Shown here: in pieces, positions 40,214 to 48,842 of the stretch
Layout: each line of letters starts with the position of its first letter
Position numbering within the stretch: the first letter of the stretch is position 1
From: a virus
Length of the DNA: 49,175 nucleotides
Reading direction: 5' to 3' (one strand)
Virus record (IMG/VR): IMGVR_UViG_3300037628_000192
Span: 1 to 49,175 of that record
The notes under the pieces: generated by a model
Told to the model about the DNA's origin: nothing
The model's input: only the letters and a program-made list of their open reading frames with translations
Database searches by the model: none
Made by a program: the position numbers and the translations under genes

Positions 40214-41207
40214 TTGTAGTAAGATTTGTAAGAACTTTGATCCGATAGATGTACCAAAGCCAGTACCGCCGACTCCACCTGTTCCTCCCCCTCCTATTCC
40301 TAAACAAAGGTATCTAGTCCCTGGAGGGAAATGGTTTAAATACTCAGACACCGGGAGGAAGGTCTATCTGGCTTTTCAGGCAGACCCGGAGAATTGGATC
40401 TGGCGCTCTGTTGGTCAACGGAACAAGATTGTGAATAACATGATTAAATTCGGGGGAAATGCTCTCAGCCTCTATTCAATTATGACTCATGGGGGAGATG
40501 CCAAATGGGAGAACCGAACGGATATGAATCCCTTTAACAAGTTTGAGGCTCGGCATGGAGTTAATCCTGGAATCTTACAAGCATGGTTTGGAATAGCTCA
40601 GAGGATGGACGCTCGTGGGAAGATTCTCATTTGGAACTGGAGAGATGATGAAACTCGACCTTATGGTAAAAACAAGATGATGGTGAAAGCCGAGAAGGGT
40701 TATTTTGATGCGGTCATAGCTAAATTTAAGGGGCTTACTCATTTAGTCTGGATGGTAGCGGAAGAATATCAGGAGATTATGTCTCGGAAATACGCTATCG
40801 AGTGCGCCCGTTATATAAAAGACAGAGATCCGTATCATCCGGTGGTGATTCATCAGACAGGGGGAACTTCCTTCAATTTCGCTGGGGTTAAATACAAAGG
40901 CAAACCCCTGTTCGACTCATTTTTTATGCAAGTCAAGGAGATACAGACTCGCACGGAGTTGAGAAGCAGACTCAGAGAAGCTGTTAAGCAAGCCAGAGGC
41001 CGCTATAACATCTGTATGTTTGAAGGCACGAATCGAGATGGGGTACGGTGGGGACACGGAGCAGAGGCCATGAAATGGGCTGAGATATGTGCTGAAGAAG
41101 GCGCTTATTTCGGCTGGTATGATCGAGGCCAGAACAAGTTCACCGCAAAAGAGCTAAAATTCCTACAACAGTTAAGGCTAAAGATGGAGAGGAAAATCAA
41201 TGGGTAA
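40203..41207 (+). CDS. TIM-barrel glycoside-hydrolase-like protein
   Basis: ATG 40203 or 40206 follows AGGAGG and gives about 334 residues. A Cys-containing start and a Pro-rich linker (PVPPTPPVPPPPIP) lead to a domain with GGNALSLYSI, KILIWNWRDDE, HLVWMVAEEY and HPVVIHQTGG. The order fits a glycosidase (alpha/beta barrel) in which a Glu of VAEEY could be catalytic. It may degrade host surface glycan or act as the cell-wall enzyme. The C-terminal ERKING is written by the translation cassette of the next gene. A family was not assigned. Confidence 0.55.
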   Translation: MMPDCSKICKNFDPIDVPKPVPPTPPVPPPPIPKQRYLVPGGKWFKYSDTGRKVYLAFQADPENWIWRSVGQRNKIVNNMIKFGGNALSLYSIMTHGGDAKWENRTDMNPFNKFEARHGVNPGILQAWFGIAQRMDARGKILIWNWRDDETRPYGKNKMMVKAEKGYFDAVIAKFKGLTHLVWMVAEEYQEIMSRKYAIECARYIKDRDPYHPVVIHQTGGTSFNFAGVKYKGKPLFDSFFMQVKEIQTRTELRSRLREAVKQARGRYNICMFEGTNRDGVRWGHGAEAMKWAEICAEEGAYFGWYDRGQNKFTAKELKFLQQLRLKMERKING

Positions 41208-41598
41208 ATCGTTTTATATTTGTATAGATTTTGATGGAACAATTGTTGACCACAGATATCCAGATATAGGGCCATTGGCTCCGTTTGTTCTTTATTGGCT
41301 GGAACATTTCAAGGTTCATGAAGATAAACTTATTCTCTTTACCATGCGTTCTGGTAAACACTTGGAAGATGCTGTTGAATTTTTACATGAGTGTGGAATA
41401 GAATTATTCGGTATAAACAGGAATCCAGACCAAGACTCATGGACTGATAGCCCAAAAGCATATGGACATATCTATATTGACGATGCCGCAATTGGTTGCC
41501 CCATGATTCATCCAGAAGGCTTTTTGCGGCCCTGTGTTGATTGGAATGCAGTTGGGAATCTCTTAGAAGCCAAACGGGAGAGGAAAATCAATGGGTAA
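41186..41598 (+). repeat. 22-bp repeated translation cassette (two copies)
   Basis: The sequences 41186-41207 and 41577-41598 are identical over 22 bases. Each holds a GAGAGGAAAA ribosome binding site, an ATG and the upstream TAA stop in overlapping frames. Each therefore adds ERKING to the end of one protein and MG to the start of the next. Confidence 0.85.
41200..41598 (+). CDS. HAD-like hydrolase
   Basis: The 132-aa protein has HAD motif I DFDGTIVD (Asp10, Asp12), motif II TMRSGK (Thr48-Lys53) and motif IV IDDAAIG (Asp94, Asp95). It is a minimal HAD fold without a large cap. Substrates of such phage enzymes are usually nucleotides or sugar phosphates. It ends ERKING, as does its upstream neighbour, because the 22-base cassette at 41577-41598 repeats 41186-41207. 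Confidence 0.8.
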   Translation: MGKSFYICIDFDGTIVDHRYPDIGPLAPFVLYWLEHFKVHEDKLILFTMRSGKHLEDAVEFLHECGIELFGINRNPDQDSWTDSPKAYGHIYIDDAAIGCPMIHPEGFLRPCVDWNAVGNLLEAKRERKING

Positions 41599-41773
41599 CG
41601 AGAAGCTGTATGAGGATATTGGCTATATAAAAGCAAAGATTGAAATGATCTCAAAATATTTCGAGAAGAATGGTTTGATTGAGGATGTTAGGGGGAACAA
41701 AATATCTATCTTGTGGCTACGTTTATTTGTGCTGGCAATTCTAGCGTTTATCATCAATCTATCATTTAAATAG
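41591..41773 (+). CDS. single-span holin-like protein
   Basis: The 60-aa protein has an N-terminal charged coiled helix (residues 1-38) and one C-terminal membrane span (ISILWLRLFVLAILAFIINL). This layout occurs in class III-like holins and in small signalling peptides. Its place after the hydrolase genes favours a holin. GAGAGGAAAA is the ribosome binding site. Confidence 0.6.
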   Translation: MGNEKLYEDIGYIKAKIEMISKYFEKNGLIEDVRGNKISILWLRLFVLAILAFIINLSFK

Positions 41774-41784
41774 GAGAAAGGAAG

Positions 41785-42615
41785 ATGAAAAAGCTATTTG
41801 TAATATTGTTCGTTCTACTGTTCGTGGTATTCGCGGGTATTGCAGAGGCAGATAACGGGTATAATACTACTGTAACGGCTAAAAGGAGTGAGATAAACCC
41901 TAAAACTATCTGTCCTGAAACTCGCTATTCTAGTGAATCTCGATGTCAAGATTGTCACACGCTAAGGTTGGATAAGGATGGTGAACCCTTTTGGGGGCTG
42001 AAAGAAACCGACCCTCATAATGCTTTTGAGTATCCCAATGGGTATCTCAGGTTTGAAAACTTAAAATCAGAAAAGATGACTGCTTATTATATGCTTTCCA
42101 ACATAAGCGAAACGGCCTTTGCCGAAGCTATGGAATACACCGTTAATAGGCATGGGATTAAAGATGTTACAATCGAAATCTATTCCCCTGGAGGGGGTAT
42201 TTTCGCAGGTAGAAAGATTGTTGGGTTAATGGAGCATTATAAAACAGAGGGTGTTGTTTTCACGACTAAAACTTATGGCCTAACAGCCAGTGCCGCTACA
42301 TGGATTTTTGCCGCAGGGAATATCGGGCATCGGTATGCTTTTAGTGCTGCTGAATTTATGTTTCATGAACTAATACAATTTCAATTTTCAATGGGCATTA
42401 CAATTTCGTCTCCTGCGGATAAAGAGGATGAGGCTAAGATATTGAGACATCTAAACGATACCACCTCTCACTATATCGCCTCCCGCTCTAAGTTGACTAA
42501 AGAGGATATCGATGCTCGGACTCGTAAAAAGCAATTTTGGATGACAGGTAGTGAGGCGTTTGAATACGGGTTAGTGGACCATCTGATAGCATCAGAAGAT
42601 ATTTTTAAGGAATAA
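41785..42615 (+). CDS. secreted ClpP-like protein with a c-type haem motif
   Basis: The 276-aa protein begins with a signal peptide (MKKLFVILFVLLFVVFAGIA, cut near AEA-D). Residues 43-58 have Cys43 and the haem-binding motif CQDCH (54-58) followed by T, as in multihaem cytochromes. Residues about 90-270 form a ClpP/SppA-like fold: SPGGG (134-138), TASAAT with Ser169, FHEL with His194 (25 residues later, as in ClpP) and EYGLVD near the end. The residue aligned with the ClpP Asp is Gln250, so the triad may be altered. It would act in the periplasm, perhaps as a protease or protease-like binder. GGAGAAAGG precedes the start. Confidence 0.75.
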   Translation: MKKLFVILFVLLFVVFAGIAEADNGYNTTVTAKRSEINPKTICPETRYSSESRCQDCHTLRLDKDGEPFWGLKETDPHNAFEYPNGYLRFENLKSEKMTAYYMLSNISETAFAEAMEYTVNRHGIKDVTIEIYSPGGGIFAGRKIVGLMEHYKTEGVVFTTKTYGLTASAATWIFAAGNIGHRYAFSAAEFMFHELIQFQFSMGITISSPADKEDEAKILRHLNDTTSHYIASRSKLTKEDIDARTRKKQFWMTGSEAFEYGLVDHLIASEDIFKE

Positions 42616-42639
42616 TGTCTAAAAAAAAGGAGGGATATA

Positions 42640-42864
42640 ATGGGATTTAAAAAAGAAGTCCGGGCGTTCATGGCAGAGCGAAATGCTGAAAAGGGTTTAG
42701 TAATACAGCTCCAAAAACAAAACCAGGACTTGATGGATAGGCTAATGGCGAGTAATTTCGGAGAGTTAAAGACATACGCTCCTAACCCGGAATGGAAAGA
42801 ACCGGAAAAAGAAGAGTACGATCCGACTAAAGACGAAACAACTGCGGGGTTAATGGTAGAATAA
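42640..42864 (+). CDS. small charged protein
   Basis: The 74-aa protein has an N-terminal helix with many Lys and Glu and an acidic C-terminus. AAAAAGGAGGG precedes the start. It is the last gene before a terminator. No family is recognised. Confidence 0.6.
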   Translation: MGFKKEVRAFMAERNAEKGLVIQLQKQNQDLMDRLMASNFGELKTYAPNPEWKEPEKEEYDPTKDETTAGLMVE

Positions 42865-42922
42865 ACTAGCTAAAATACGGGTTCTGCTGAGGTAGGCCAA
42901 CTGAGGCAGACGTAAGAAATTT

Positions 42923-42967
42923 AAAGGGATAATGTGGTGTCCACATACATCATGTTGTCCCTTTTTA
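42923..42967 (+). terminator. rho-independent terminator before the portal gene
   Basis: AAAGGGA and TCCCTTT form the outer stem around GTGG-TGT-CCAC, and TTTTTATTT follows. It ends the lysis block, so the portal operon probably has its own promoter or partial readthrough. Confidence 0.75.
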
Positions 42968-42990
42968 TTTGCCCGTAACAGGAAAATTAA

Positions 42991-44973
42991 ATGGCAACTG
43001 ACAGACTAAATAATAAAGCTGCGAACAGGTACAAAGCCAAAAGTAAAAGTGGTGGCAATAAACGTGATAAACGATGGCTCTTCCTGAAGGATAAGTTCGA
43101 TATCGGGGTTGAGGCGAAACGGCCTTTTGAACGTATCTGGGTTCCCACTCTGGCGTTTTTGGCAGGCAACCAGTGGTATCATTGGAACACAGCCGCCCAT
43201 CAGCTAGACGCTATTACAAAGCCAAAGAATCAGATGAGAATCACCGATAATTTGCTCTTACCGAAGTGGCGAAGACAGATAGCGGATTTAATTAAAACCG
43301 ATCCAACAATGAGTGTGGTTCCGCAAACCAATGATGCCGAGGATGTTAAGGCCGCAAAGGTTGGAAATGATGTCATTAAGTCTTTCTGGCAGACAAACCA
43401 ATTACGTGTGAAGATCCGGCAGATGGCCGGTTGGATGTACGGAACTGGGAACGGGTTTATAGATGATCGATGGAACCCGAAGTTGGGGCCGGTGGAGAAA
43501 CAGACAGACCCAAAAACAGGTGAAACTAAGCTAATCTATCTTGGTGATGCGGACTGTGGTGTGTGGAGTCCGTTCGAGATATTTGTACCCTTTATCGCAA
43601 TGGGTGAAACGGATCTTCATGCTTTTCCTTGGTTGATAAAAGCCAAGCGTCGGTCTTTGGACTGGATAGCTAATAATTATACTAGAGGTGATGAGGTCAA
43701 GGAAGAGTCGTTCTCAGCTTCTTTTATGAGCAGCGCAGCTCTTATGGGTACAAGCCAGGAAGCGTTAGGTGCTAAGATTCCTTCTGCGACAGTTATGGAT
43801 TTCTACCTTCAGCCGAACAGGGACTATCCAAATGGTTTATTTCTAACGGGTGCGAACGGTATTATCCTGGCTGAAAACGATTACCCGATTAACTATTATC
43901 ACCTAGAGCATTTTAAAGACATTGACGTTCCGGGCGTGTTCTGGGGACAGGCTACATCTTCAAACGCTCTTGGGCTGCAATTTACATGGAACACCACTCT
44001 CACTAGTGTAGCCCAGTATAATCATCTTGTAGCAAAGGCAAAATTATTTGTTCCTAAGGGTGCAAAGTTAGCTTATGGCGTTGATGACCAACATGGCGAG
44101 GAAGTAAGCTACACTCCTATTTACGGGATAAAACCAGAATATTTAACATTAAAAGGCTTGCCCTCAACTATAGATCAGATAATGGCGCTTACTAAAACCT
44201 CTCTTATGGACCTCTTCAACCAGCATGAGGTTTCTCAGGGAACGAACAAGTCAGACATTCGTTCCGGAGAAATGGTATCTCTACTCCGAGAACAAGACGC
44301 TCATGGCAATATACCCTCACATGCTATATTTGAGGAGTCCCTTGAACGTCTTATGAAGCGGGTTCTTGAACGTATCCGCAAGGAATATACAACTCAGAGA
44401 ATGTTGAAAATCATGGGGGACGAGGGCGAGTTCCAGGTATTTGAGTTTAAGGGTACGGACTTGCGGAACAATACAGACATCGTTGTAAGAAGGGAATCCA
44501 GCTTACCCGATTCCAGAACTGACCGGGAAACCAAAATACTTCGTAAATACGAGCTGGGCCTGTACGGACCGTTAGAAGACCCAAAGGTCCGACGAAGTGT
44601 TATGCGGATGATAGACGATGTTGCTGCTAACTCTCTTTATGAGCCTGACAGACTAGATGAACGAATAGCTGAAAGGGAGAACCATATTTTAATGCAGGCA
44701 GAAGGCATGGATGAGAACGCTGCGATAGCAATGGTTAATAAATATGATAATCATGTCATACACGATGAGATTCTAACTAAGTTTAGAAAGAGTACCGATT
44801 ATCAAAAGCTGAAATACTCTGAGAATGAGGAAGATCAGCAGAAGTTTATGGAAATGGAGGCGAGATTTAATGCTCATAACGGCATACACAAGGAGTTCAT
44901 TGCAGAACAACAGAAAGCACTACTTCAACAACAATTAATGCTACAGGGAGGGAAAGGAGGGAGCAGTAAATGA
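42991..44973 (+). CDS. portal protein (P22-like)
   Basis: The 660-aa protein has a basic N-terminus and a wing domain with FLAGNQWYHWN and RITDNLLLPKWRRQIADLI. The core includes GWMYGTGNGFID, and the tail is helical and Gln-rich (EFIAEQQKALLQQQLMLQ). These segments are typical of P22-type portals. Twelve copies form the DNA channel and connect to the adaptor. Scaffold and capsid genes follow directly. GTAACAGGAAA is a weak ribosome binding site. Confidence 0.8.
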   Translation: MATDRLNNKAANRYKAKSKSGGNKRDKRWLFLKDKFDIGVEAKRPFERIWVPTLAFLAGNQWYHWNTAAHQLDAITKPKNQMRITDNLLLPKWRRQIADLIKTDPTMSVVPQTNDAEDVKAAKVGNDVIKSFWQTNQLRVKIRQMAGWMYGTGNGFIDDRWNPKLGPVEKQTDPKTGETKLIYLGDADCGVWSPFEIFVPFIAMGETDLHAFPWLIKAKRRSLDWIANNYTRGDEVKEESFSASFMSSAALMGTSQEALGAKIPSATVMDFYLQPNRDYPNGLFLTGANGIILAENDYPINYYHLEHFKDIDVPGVFWGQATSSNALGLQFTWNTTLTSVAQYNHLVAKAKLFVPKGAKLAYGVDDQHGEEVSYTPIYGIKPEYLTLKGLPSTIDQIMALTKTSLMDLFNQHEVSQGTNKSDIRSGEMVSLLREQDAHGNIPSHAIFEESLERLMKRVLERIRKEYTTQRMLKIMGDEGEFQVFEFKGTDLRNNTDIVVRRESSLPDSRTDRETKILRKYELGLYGPLEDPKVRRSVMRMIDDVAANSLYEPDRLDERIAERENHILMQAEGMDENAAIAMVNKYDNHVIHDEILTKFRKSTDYQKLKYSENEEDQQKFMEMEARFNAHNGIHKEFIAEQQKALLQQQLMLQGGKGGSSK

Positions 44974-45275
44974 ACGATGGAATAACCCAAGAAGAGTTCG
45001 TTAAATCATGGAACAGTGTTATTAAGTTCCTACTGGCAGCTCAAACTGCCTGGGAAAAGCATCAACGGTTAATGTTAGATGGGAGAAATACCGATAACCT
45101 AACTACATATGAAGCCCAGAATATGGCAGCTTTAGTGTTTAATCGGGCCACGACTTTCTTTAAAGCTATGGAAACTTTCTGGCCTTATTGTGAAATCAAC
45201 GGAGGGTTAAGGGCTTTTACACTACCCTTACCCCAAACTAATTTAAAACCAAAGGAGATAAAGAACGATGAGTGA
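44970..45275 (+). CDS. small head-assembly-block protein
   Basis: The 101-aa protein is helical (EEFVKSWNSVIKFLLAAQTA) with a Pro-rich C-terminus. It overlaps the portal stop (ATGA) and the next gene by eight bases. Its place between portal and scaffold implies an assembly role; no family is recognised. Confidence 0.65.
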   Translation: MNDGITQEEFVKSWNSVIKFLLAAQTAWEKHQRLMLDGRNTDNLTTYEAQNMAALVFNRATTFFKAMETFWPYCEINGGLRAFTLPLPQTNLKPKEIKNDE

Positions 45276-46149
45276 AGAACTAAAAAGCAACGCCTCAGTA
45301 GACGGTGTAAAAGAACCGGATAAGAGTAACGCTGCAACAAGTATGACCGTGGATATTGACGGGCAACAGAAATCTTATACACCAGACGACATTAAGAATC
45401 TAGTTGCTCAACAAGCATCGGCAACCCAGAAAACCCAAGATGTAGCGGACGTTTTAAAACTTGCCGCCAAGCATGAAATACCCGTTAAGGAATTTGCGAA
45501 TCAAATCGAAGGGTTATTTGGTAGGGTTTCCGAGCTTATGGAAAAGGGAATCATAGACGATAACGGTGAGTTAATTGCACAAGCACCGGCTATTCAGGCT
45601 CCAGTAATTCCTGAAAACCCACTCCCGGACTTTGGTAACATGACCCCTCAAAACACTCAAGCTACTGCAGATAGTAAGCTAGAGCAAGTCGTTCAGGCGG
45701 CACTCAAGCCCATGCGAGATGAAGTAGCTAAAGTAAAAGAGGAGAATGTGAGAATCAAAGAAAATAGTGCGATGTTTCTTAAATCTCAAGTCAGGGGTGA
45801 AATTCAGAAAGCACACTCGGAGCTGTCGGATCAAGATGCGGACTACATTATAGAAAGGTCGTTAAACGACACATCTATAAAGTTAGAAGAGCATATTGAA
45901 AAGTACAAGACCACCAAGAAAGACTATGGTATCTCACAGGCTAAGTTCTACGCCAAGGAATTTGGATTGGTTAAGGATGGCGCAGATTTTGATAAATGGA
46001 ATGAAAACCGCCTTCGAGAGCAGGATTCCAAGGGTGGCGGGTTTGCAGGTCTTTTTAAGGGGAAGAAGTTTAGTTTCAAAAAAGGAGAGGGGTCTGTTAC
46101 CCCCCGTCAAGCTATGGAAGGTTCTCTGAAGACTAATATCGGAGGATAA
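45268..46149 (+). CDS. scaffolding protein (probable)
   Basis: The 293-aa protein is acidic in its first half, with a coiled-coil stretch at about 150-180 (KPMRDEVAKVKEENVRIKEN). The C-terminus is basic and Gly-rich (GLFKGKKFSFKKGEG). Scaffolds commonly sit directly before the capsid gene and have such a helical body with a basic capsid-binding end. AAAGGAGAT precedes the start. Confidence 0.7.
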   Translation: MSEELKSNASVDGVKEPDKSNAATSMTVDIDGQQKSYTPDDIKNLVAQQASATQKTQDVADVLKLAAKHEIPVKEFANQIEGLFGRVSELMEKGIIDDNGELIAQAPAIQAPVIPENPLPDFGNMTPQNTQATADSKLEQVVQAALKPMRDEVAKVKEENVRIKENSAMFLKSQVRGEIQKAHSELSDQDADYIIERSLNDTSIKLEEHIEKYKTTKKDYGISQAKFYAKEFGLVKDGADFDKWNENRLREQDSKGGGFAGLFKGKKFSFKKGEGSVTPRQAMEGSLKTNIGG

Positions 46150-46150
46150 A

Positions 46151-47545
46151 ATGGCTTATTCAGGTTCAACTGCTGCTATTTTAAGTAATTACAGTGAGGT
46201 ATTGAAGGTTTATTACCTCCCCGCAATTCAGGAGCAGCTTCAAAATGAGAACATTCTTTCTAGTTTCATTGATACAAACGAGGAAGATGTTTCAGGAAAA
46301 TCGGCCACGATTGAATGTCATTATGGCCGAAGTAATGGTGGTGGGTCTAGGGCAGACGGAGATGCGTTACCCGAAGCTGATTACCAGAAGTTTAAAACGT
46401 GTATCGTTCCTATGCGATATGATTATGGGCGAGTTACTTTCAGTGGCCCGACTATTGCTGCAACTCGGGACGACAAAGGTTCTTATGCACGGGTGATCGA
46501 TACTGAAATTAGGGGTATCGCCACTGATAGAAAAAAAGAAGTCAATCGTATGATGTGGGGCGCTGGTTACAGTATGTTAGCTCGTTGGGCAACTGGAGCT
46601 ACAACCACAATTACAGTAAATAAACTCTATCGTGGCAACGCTATCGGTGGTGACGGGTTTGGTTCCACATTTGGTGGGAAGTATTTCGATGAGTTCTCCA
46701 ACATGGTGCTGGTTAATCAGACTGCTATGTCTAGTGCCAGCGCAATTATGACAGTTGGATCAACTAACGGTGTGGTTACTGCTGTTGATAAAGACAGTTC
46801 CACGCTTATCGATACCTTAACTCTTACCACGGATGCTGGTAACGGTGTTTTGGGTGATTGGTATGCTCGTAAGGGGTCAGTAAGAAGTGCGACCACCATT
46901 ACAGCTGAAGGTTATCCCCGCCTTGAGATGATGGGTATTCGAGGGATTGTAACCAATGAAGATCTTGACGAGATCAACTGCTTTACCGGAGCCGGTAGCG
47001 ATACTGGTGGTCTGAAGATTAACGATCCGTTGCAGACTCTTGACGTTTCAACATACCCGTGGTGGAAATCACAGGTAGAGGTTCATGCTTCTGGTCGTTA
47101 TGCCGGTCAGCGCGCTCTTACCCTCAAACTGATGCAGAAGATGTTTGATAAGGTTGAGCAGGCGGCTGGCAAGGATTACGGCCCGGATATGATTATCACT
47201 ACACGTTCCATCCGTAGAGAGTATCTGGATCGTATGCAGGCAGATCGTCGGAATGTCAATACCATGACCCTTGACGGTGGTTGGACAGCTCTTGACTATA
47301 ATGGTATTCCACTGATGGTGGACAATGATGCCATTGATGGTGAGATGTATTTCCTCACTTTAAAGGATTTGGTGATCTTCCGTATGAGCGATTGGGATTG
47401 GATGACCAAGGATGGTGCGATACTCTCTCGAATTAGCGATTACGATGCCTACGAAGCAGTGTTGTTCCGTTATGCTGAGTTGGCAACCCGTAGACGTAAT
47501 TCTCATGGTGTGCTTTGTGATTTGGCATATGAGAGTGATAGATAA
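46151..47545 (+). CDS. major capsid protein (probable HK97 fold)
   Basis: The 464-aa protein starts with a helical N-arm (YSEVLKVYYLPAIQEQLQNE). An E-loop-like stretch with SATIECHYGRSNGG follows, then P-domain segments and a beta-rich A-domain with GGWTALDYNGIPLMVD near residue 380. Size, position after the scaffold and this segment order fit a capsid protein. Cys55 and Cys77 might matter for folding. GGAGGATAAA precedes the start. Confidence 0.8.
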   Translation: MAYSGSTAAILSNYSEVLKVYYLPAIQEQLQNENILSSFIDTNEEDVSGKSATIECHYGRSNGGGSRADGDALPEADYQKFKTCIVPMRYDYGRVTFSGPTIAATRDDKGSYARVIDTEIRGIATDRKKEVNRMMWGAGYSMLARWATGATTTITVNKLYRGNAIGGDGFGSTFGGKYFDEFSNMVLVNQTAMSSASAIMTVGSTNGVVTAVDKDSSTLIDTLTLTTDAGNGVLGDWYARKGSVRSATTITAEGYPRLEMMGIRGIVTNEDLDEINCFTGAGSDTGGLKINDPLQTLDVSTYPWWKSQVEVHASGRYAGQRALTLKLMQKMFDKVEQAAGKDYGPDMIITTRSIRREYLDRMQADRRNVNTMTLDGGWTALDYNGIPLMVDNDAIDGEMYFLTLKDLVIFRMSDWDWMTKDGAILSRISDYDAYEAVLFRYAELATRRRNSHGVLCDLAYESDR

Positions 47546-47560
47546 CCAATAACATTTAAC

Positions 47561-47597
47561 CTAGTATCCCTCCCTCATTCCTTGGGGGAGGGGGCTA
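47561..47597 (+). terminator. GC-rich hairpin after the capsid gene
   Basis: CCTCCC pairs with GGGGGAGG around a short loop, and TAGT/ACTA can extend it. There is no T-tract, so it may attenuate or stabilise the capsid mRNA rather than stop transcription. Confidence 0.5.
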
Positions 47598-47620
47598 ACT
47601 ATGATTAAGGAGAAGGAAAA

Positions 47621-48625
47621 ATGATTAACAAACGCAATTTAGATCCGAGTCTTCTGGCTTGGTTGATGGGGATTACGGGTCTTGGCCCAGGTATTGGAGA
47701 GATTCATTATCTGGTAAAAGAAAACTCAGCATATTACTCTTGGCTTCGTGATGATTTGAAGGTTAATGCCGCAGAGATTCATTTCGCATTAGACGCTGGA
47801 GAAAATGCATTAACAGCCAACCGGAATGATGTGCTCCTGGTTATGCCTGGGGCATATGCTATTACTGCTTCAATCGCTTGGGATAAATCTCAGACTCATT
47901 TAATCGGTCTAGGTGGACCCAATCAGAAGCATTGTCCGACTACGGCAACCGAAGGTGCGATTCAGTTCAAGTGTACAACCAGTGGAATTGATTCTATCCT
48001 AGCCATCACAGGCCACTATGTTCAGCTTCAAGGATTTCAGACGATGAATACGTTTAGTCACAACAGTAATCGAGCTGATATCGTTGTTGGAGCACGAAAT
48101 ACTTACATGAGAGGTATTCGGCCCAGAGGTGGGAATGGAGCAGATCAGTTGAACCATGCTGACGGCGGAGTTCCAGTGATCTTTCAGACTGCGGATTCTG
48201 CTGGTTTTCTAGCCGAAGATTGTTTCTTTGGAAGTGCTGGTAACAATGCGAGAACAGTTGGACCGGGTGCGATTTTATTTGAGACAACCGCAAACGCTTT
48301 TGCCCCTGTCTTCCGTCGGTGTACGTTCGAGATGCGGTGTGAGACGAATACTACTGTTCCAAAGCTGATTCATCTTGCGGGAAATAACGCAGTTGATCGT
48401 TATCTTCTGTTCGATGATTGTTTCTTCTATAACTTTTGGTTGAATCTGAGTGGTAAACCGCCTATAGCAATACATGATGAGTGCGGTACGACTCATGTAA
48501 TTATGTTGAAAAATTGTTCGCAGATTGGTTTTGACGCTTGGTGTAATACTGCAACCTATTGTTTTACTACTTCCCCGGTTGGTGACACCAATGGTGGCGA
48601 GGCAGTAGCAGTAGCTACCACATAA
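47621..48625 (+). CDS. beta-helix protein encoded after the capsid gene
   Basis: The 334-aa protein begins with a helical stretch (NLDPSLLAWLMGITGLG) and continues as a right-handed beta-helix: DVLLVMPGAYAITAS, THLIGLGGPNQKH, HYVQLQGFQTMNT, VFRRCTFEM and LLFDDCFFYNF. The pattern resembles pectate-lyase-like folds but no catalytic set can be assigned. Its place between capsid and tail-adaptor genes suggests a head decoration or minor virion protein. GGAGAAGGA precedes the start. Confidence 0.65.
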   Translation: MINKRNLDPSLLAWLMGITGLGPGIGEIHYLVKENSAYYSWLRDDLKVNAAEIHFALDAGENALTANRNDVLLVMPGAYAITASIAWDKSQTHLIGLGGPNQKHCPTTATEGAIQFKCTTSGIDSILAITGHYVQLQGFQTMNTFSHNSNRADIVVGARNTYMRGIRPRGGNGADQLNHADGGVPVIFQTADSAGFLAEDCFFGSAGNNARTVGPGAILFETTANAFAPVFRRCTFEMRCETNTTVPKLIHLAGNNAVDRYLLFDDCFFYNFWLNLSGKPPIAIHDECGTTHVIMLKNCSQIGFDAWCNTATYCFTTSPVGDTNGGEAVAVATT

Positions 48626-48637
48626 TAGGAGGGCTAA

Positions 48638-48838
48638 ATGAGTTATGTACTAATTAGTAAAAACTGTCCAGCCTGTAATGGCAAGGGAAAGCAGACCTTT
48701 AATACTGAAGCCCCAGAAGATAAAGAGTGTAGTCGATGTAAGGGCGTTGGGTATCTTCCTTGGGGGAGATTGGAGGGGGATATACACACATTAATTGGAA
48801 GGACAGTAGCAAAGAAGAAAGTAACAAAAACCAAATAA
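48638..48838 (+). CDS. DnaJ-type zinc-finger mini-protein
   Basis: The 66-aa protein has CPACNGKG (residues 10-17) and CSRCKGVG (about 31-38), a paired CXXCXGXG zinc finger as in DnaJ. The end is basic (KKKVTKTK). A second, distinct protein of this type is at 27839. GGAGGGC precedes the start. The partner is unknown; a chaperone or nucleic-acid role are both possible. Confidence 0.7.
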   Translation: MSYVLISKNCPACNGKGKQTFNTEAPEDKECSRCKGVGYLPWGRLEGDIHTLIGRTVAKKKVTKTK

Positions 48839-48842
48839 CATA

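Noticed and set aside
44970-45275. Frameshifted extension of the portal gene
   Set aside because: It has its own AAAGGAGGG site and ATG in an ATGA overlap, the usual arrangement of separate genes here.
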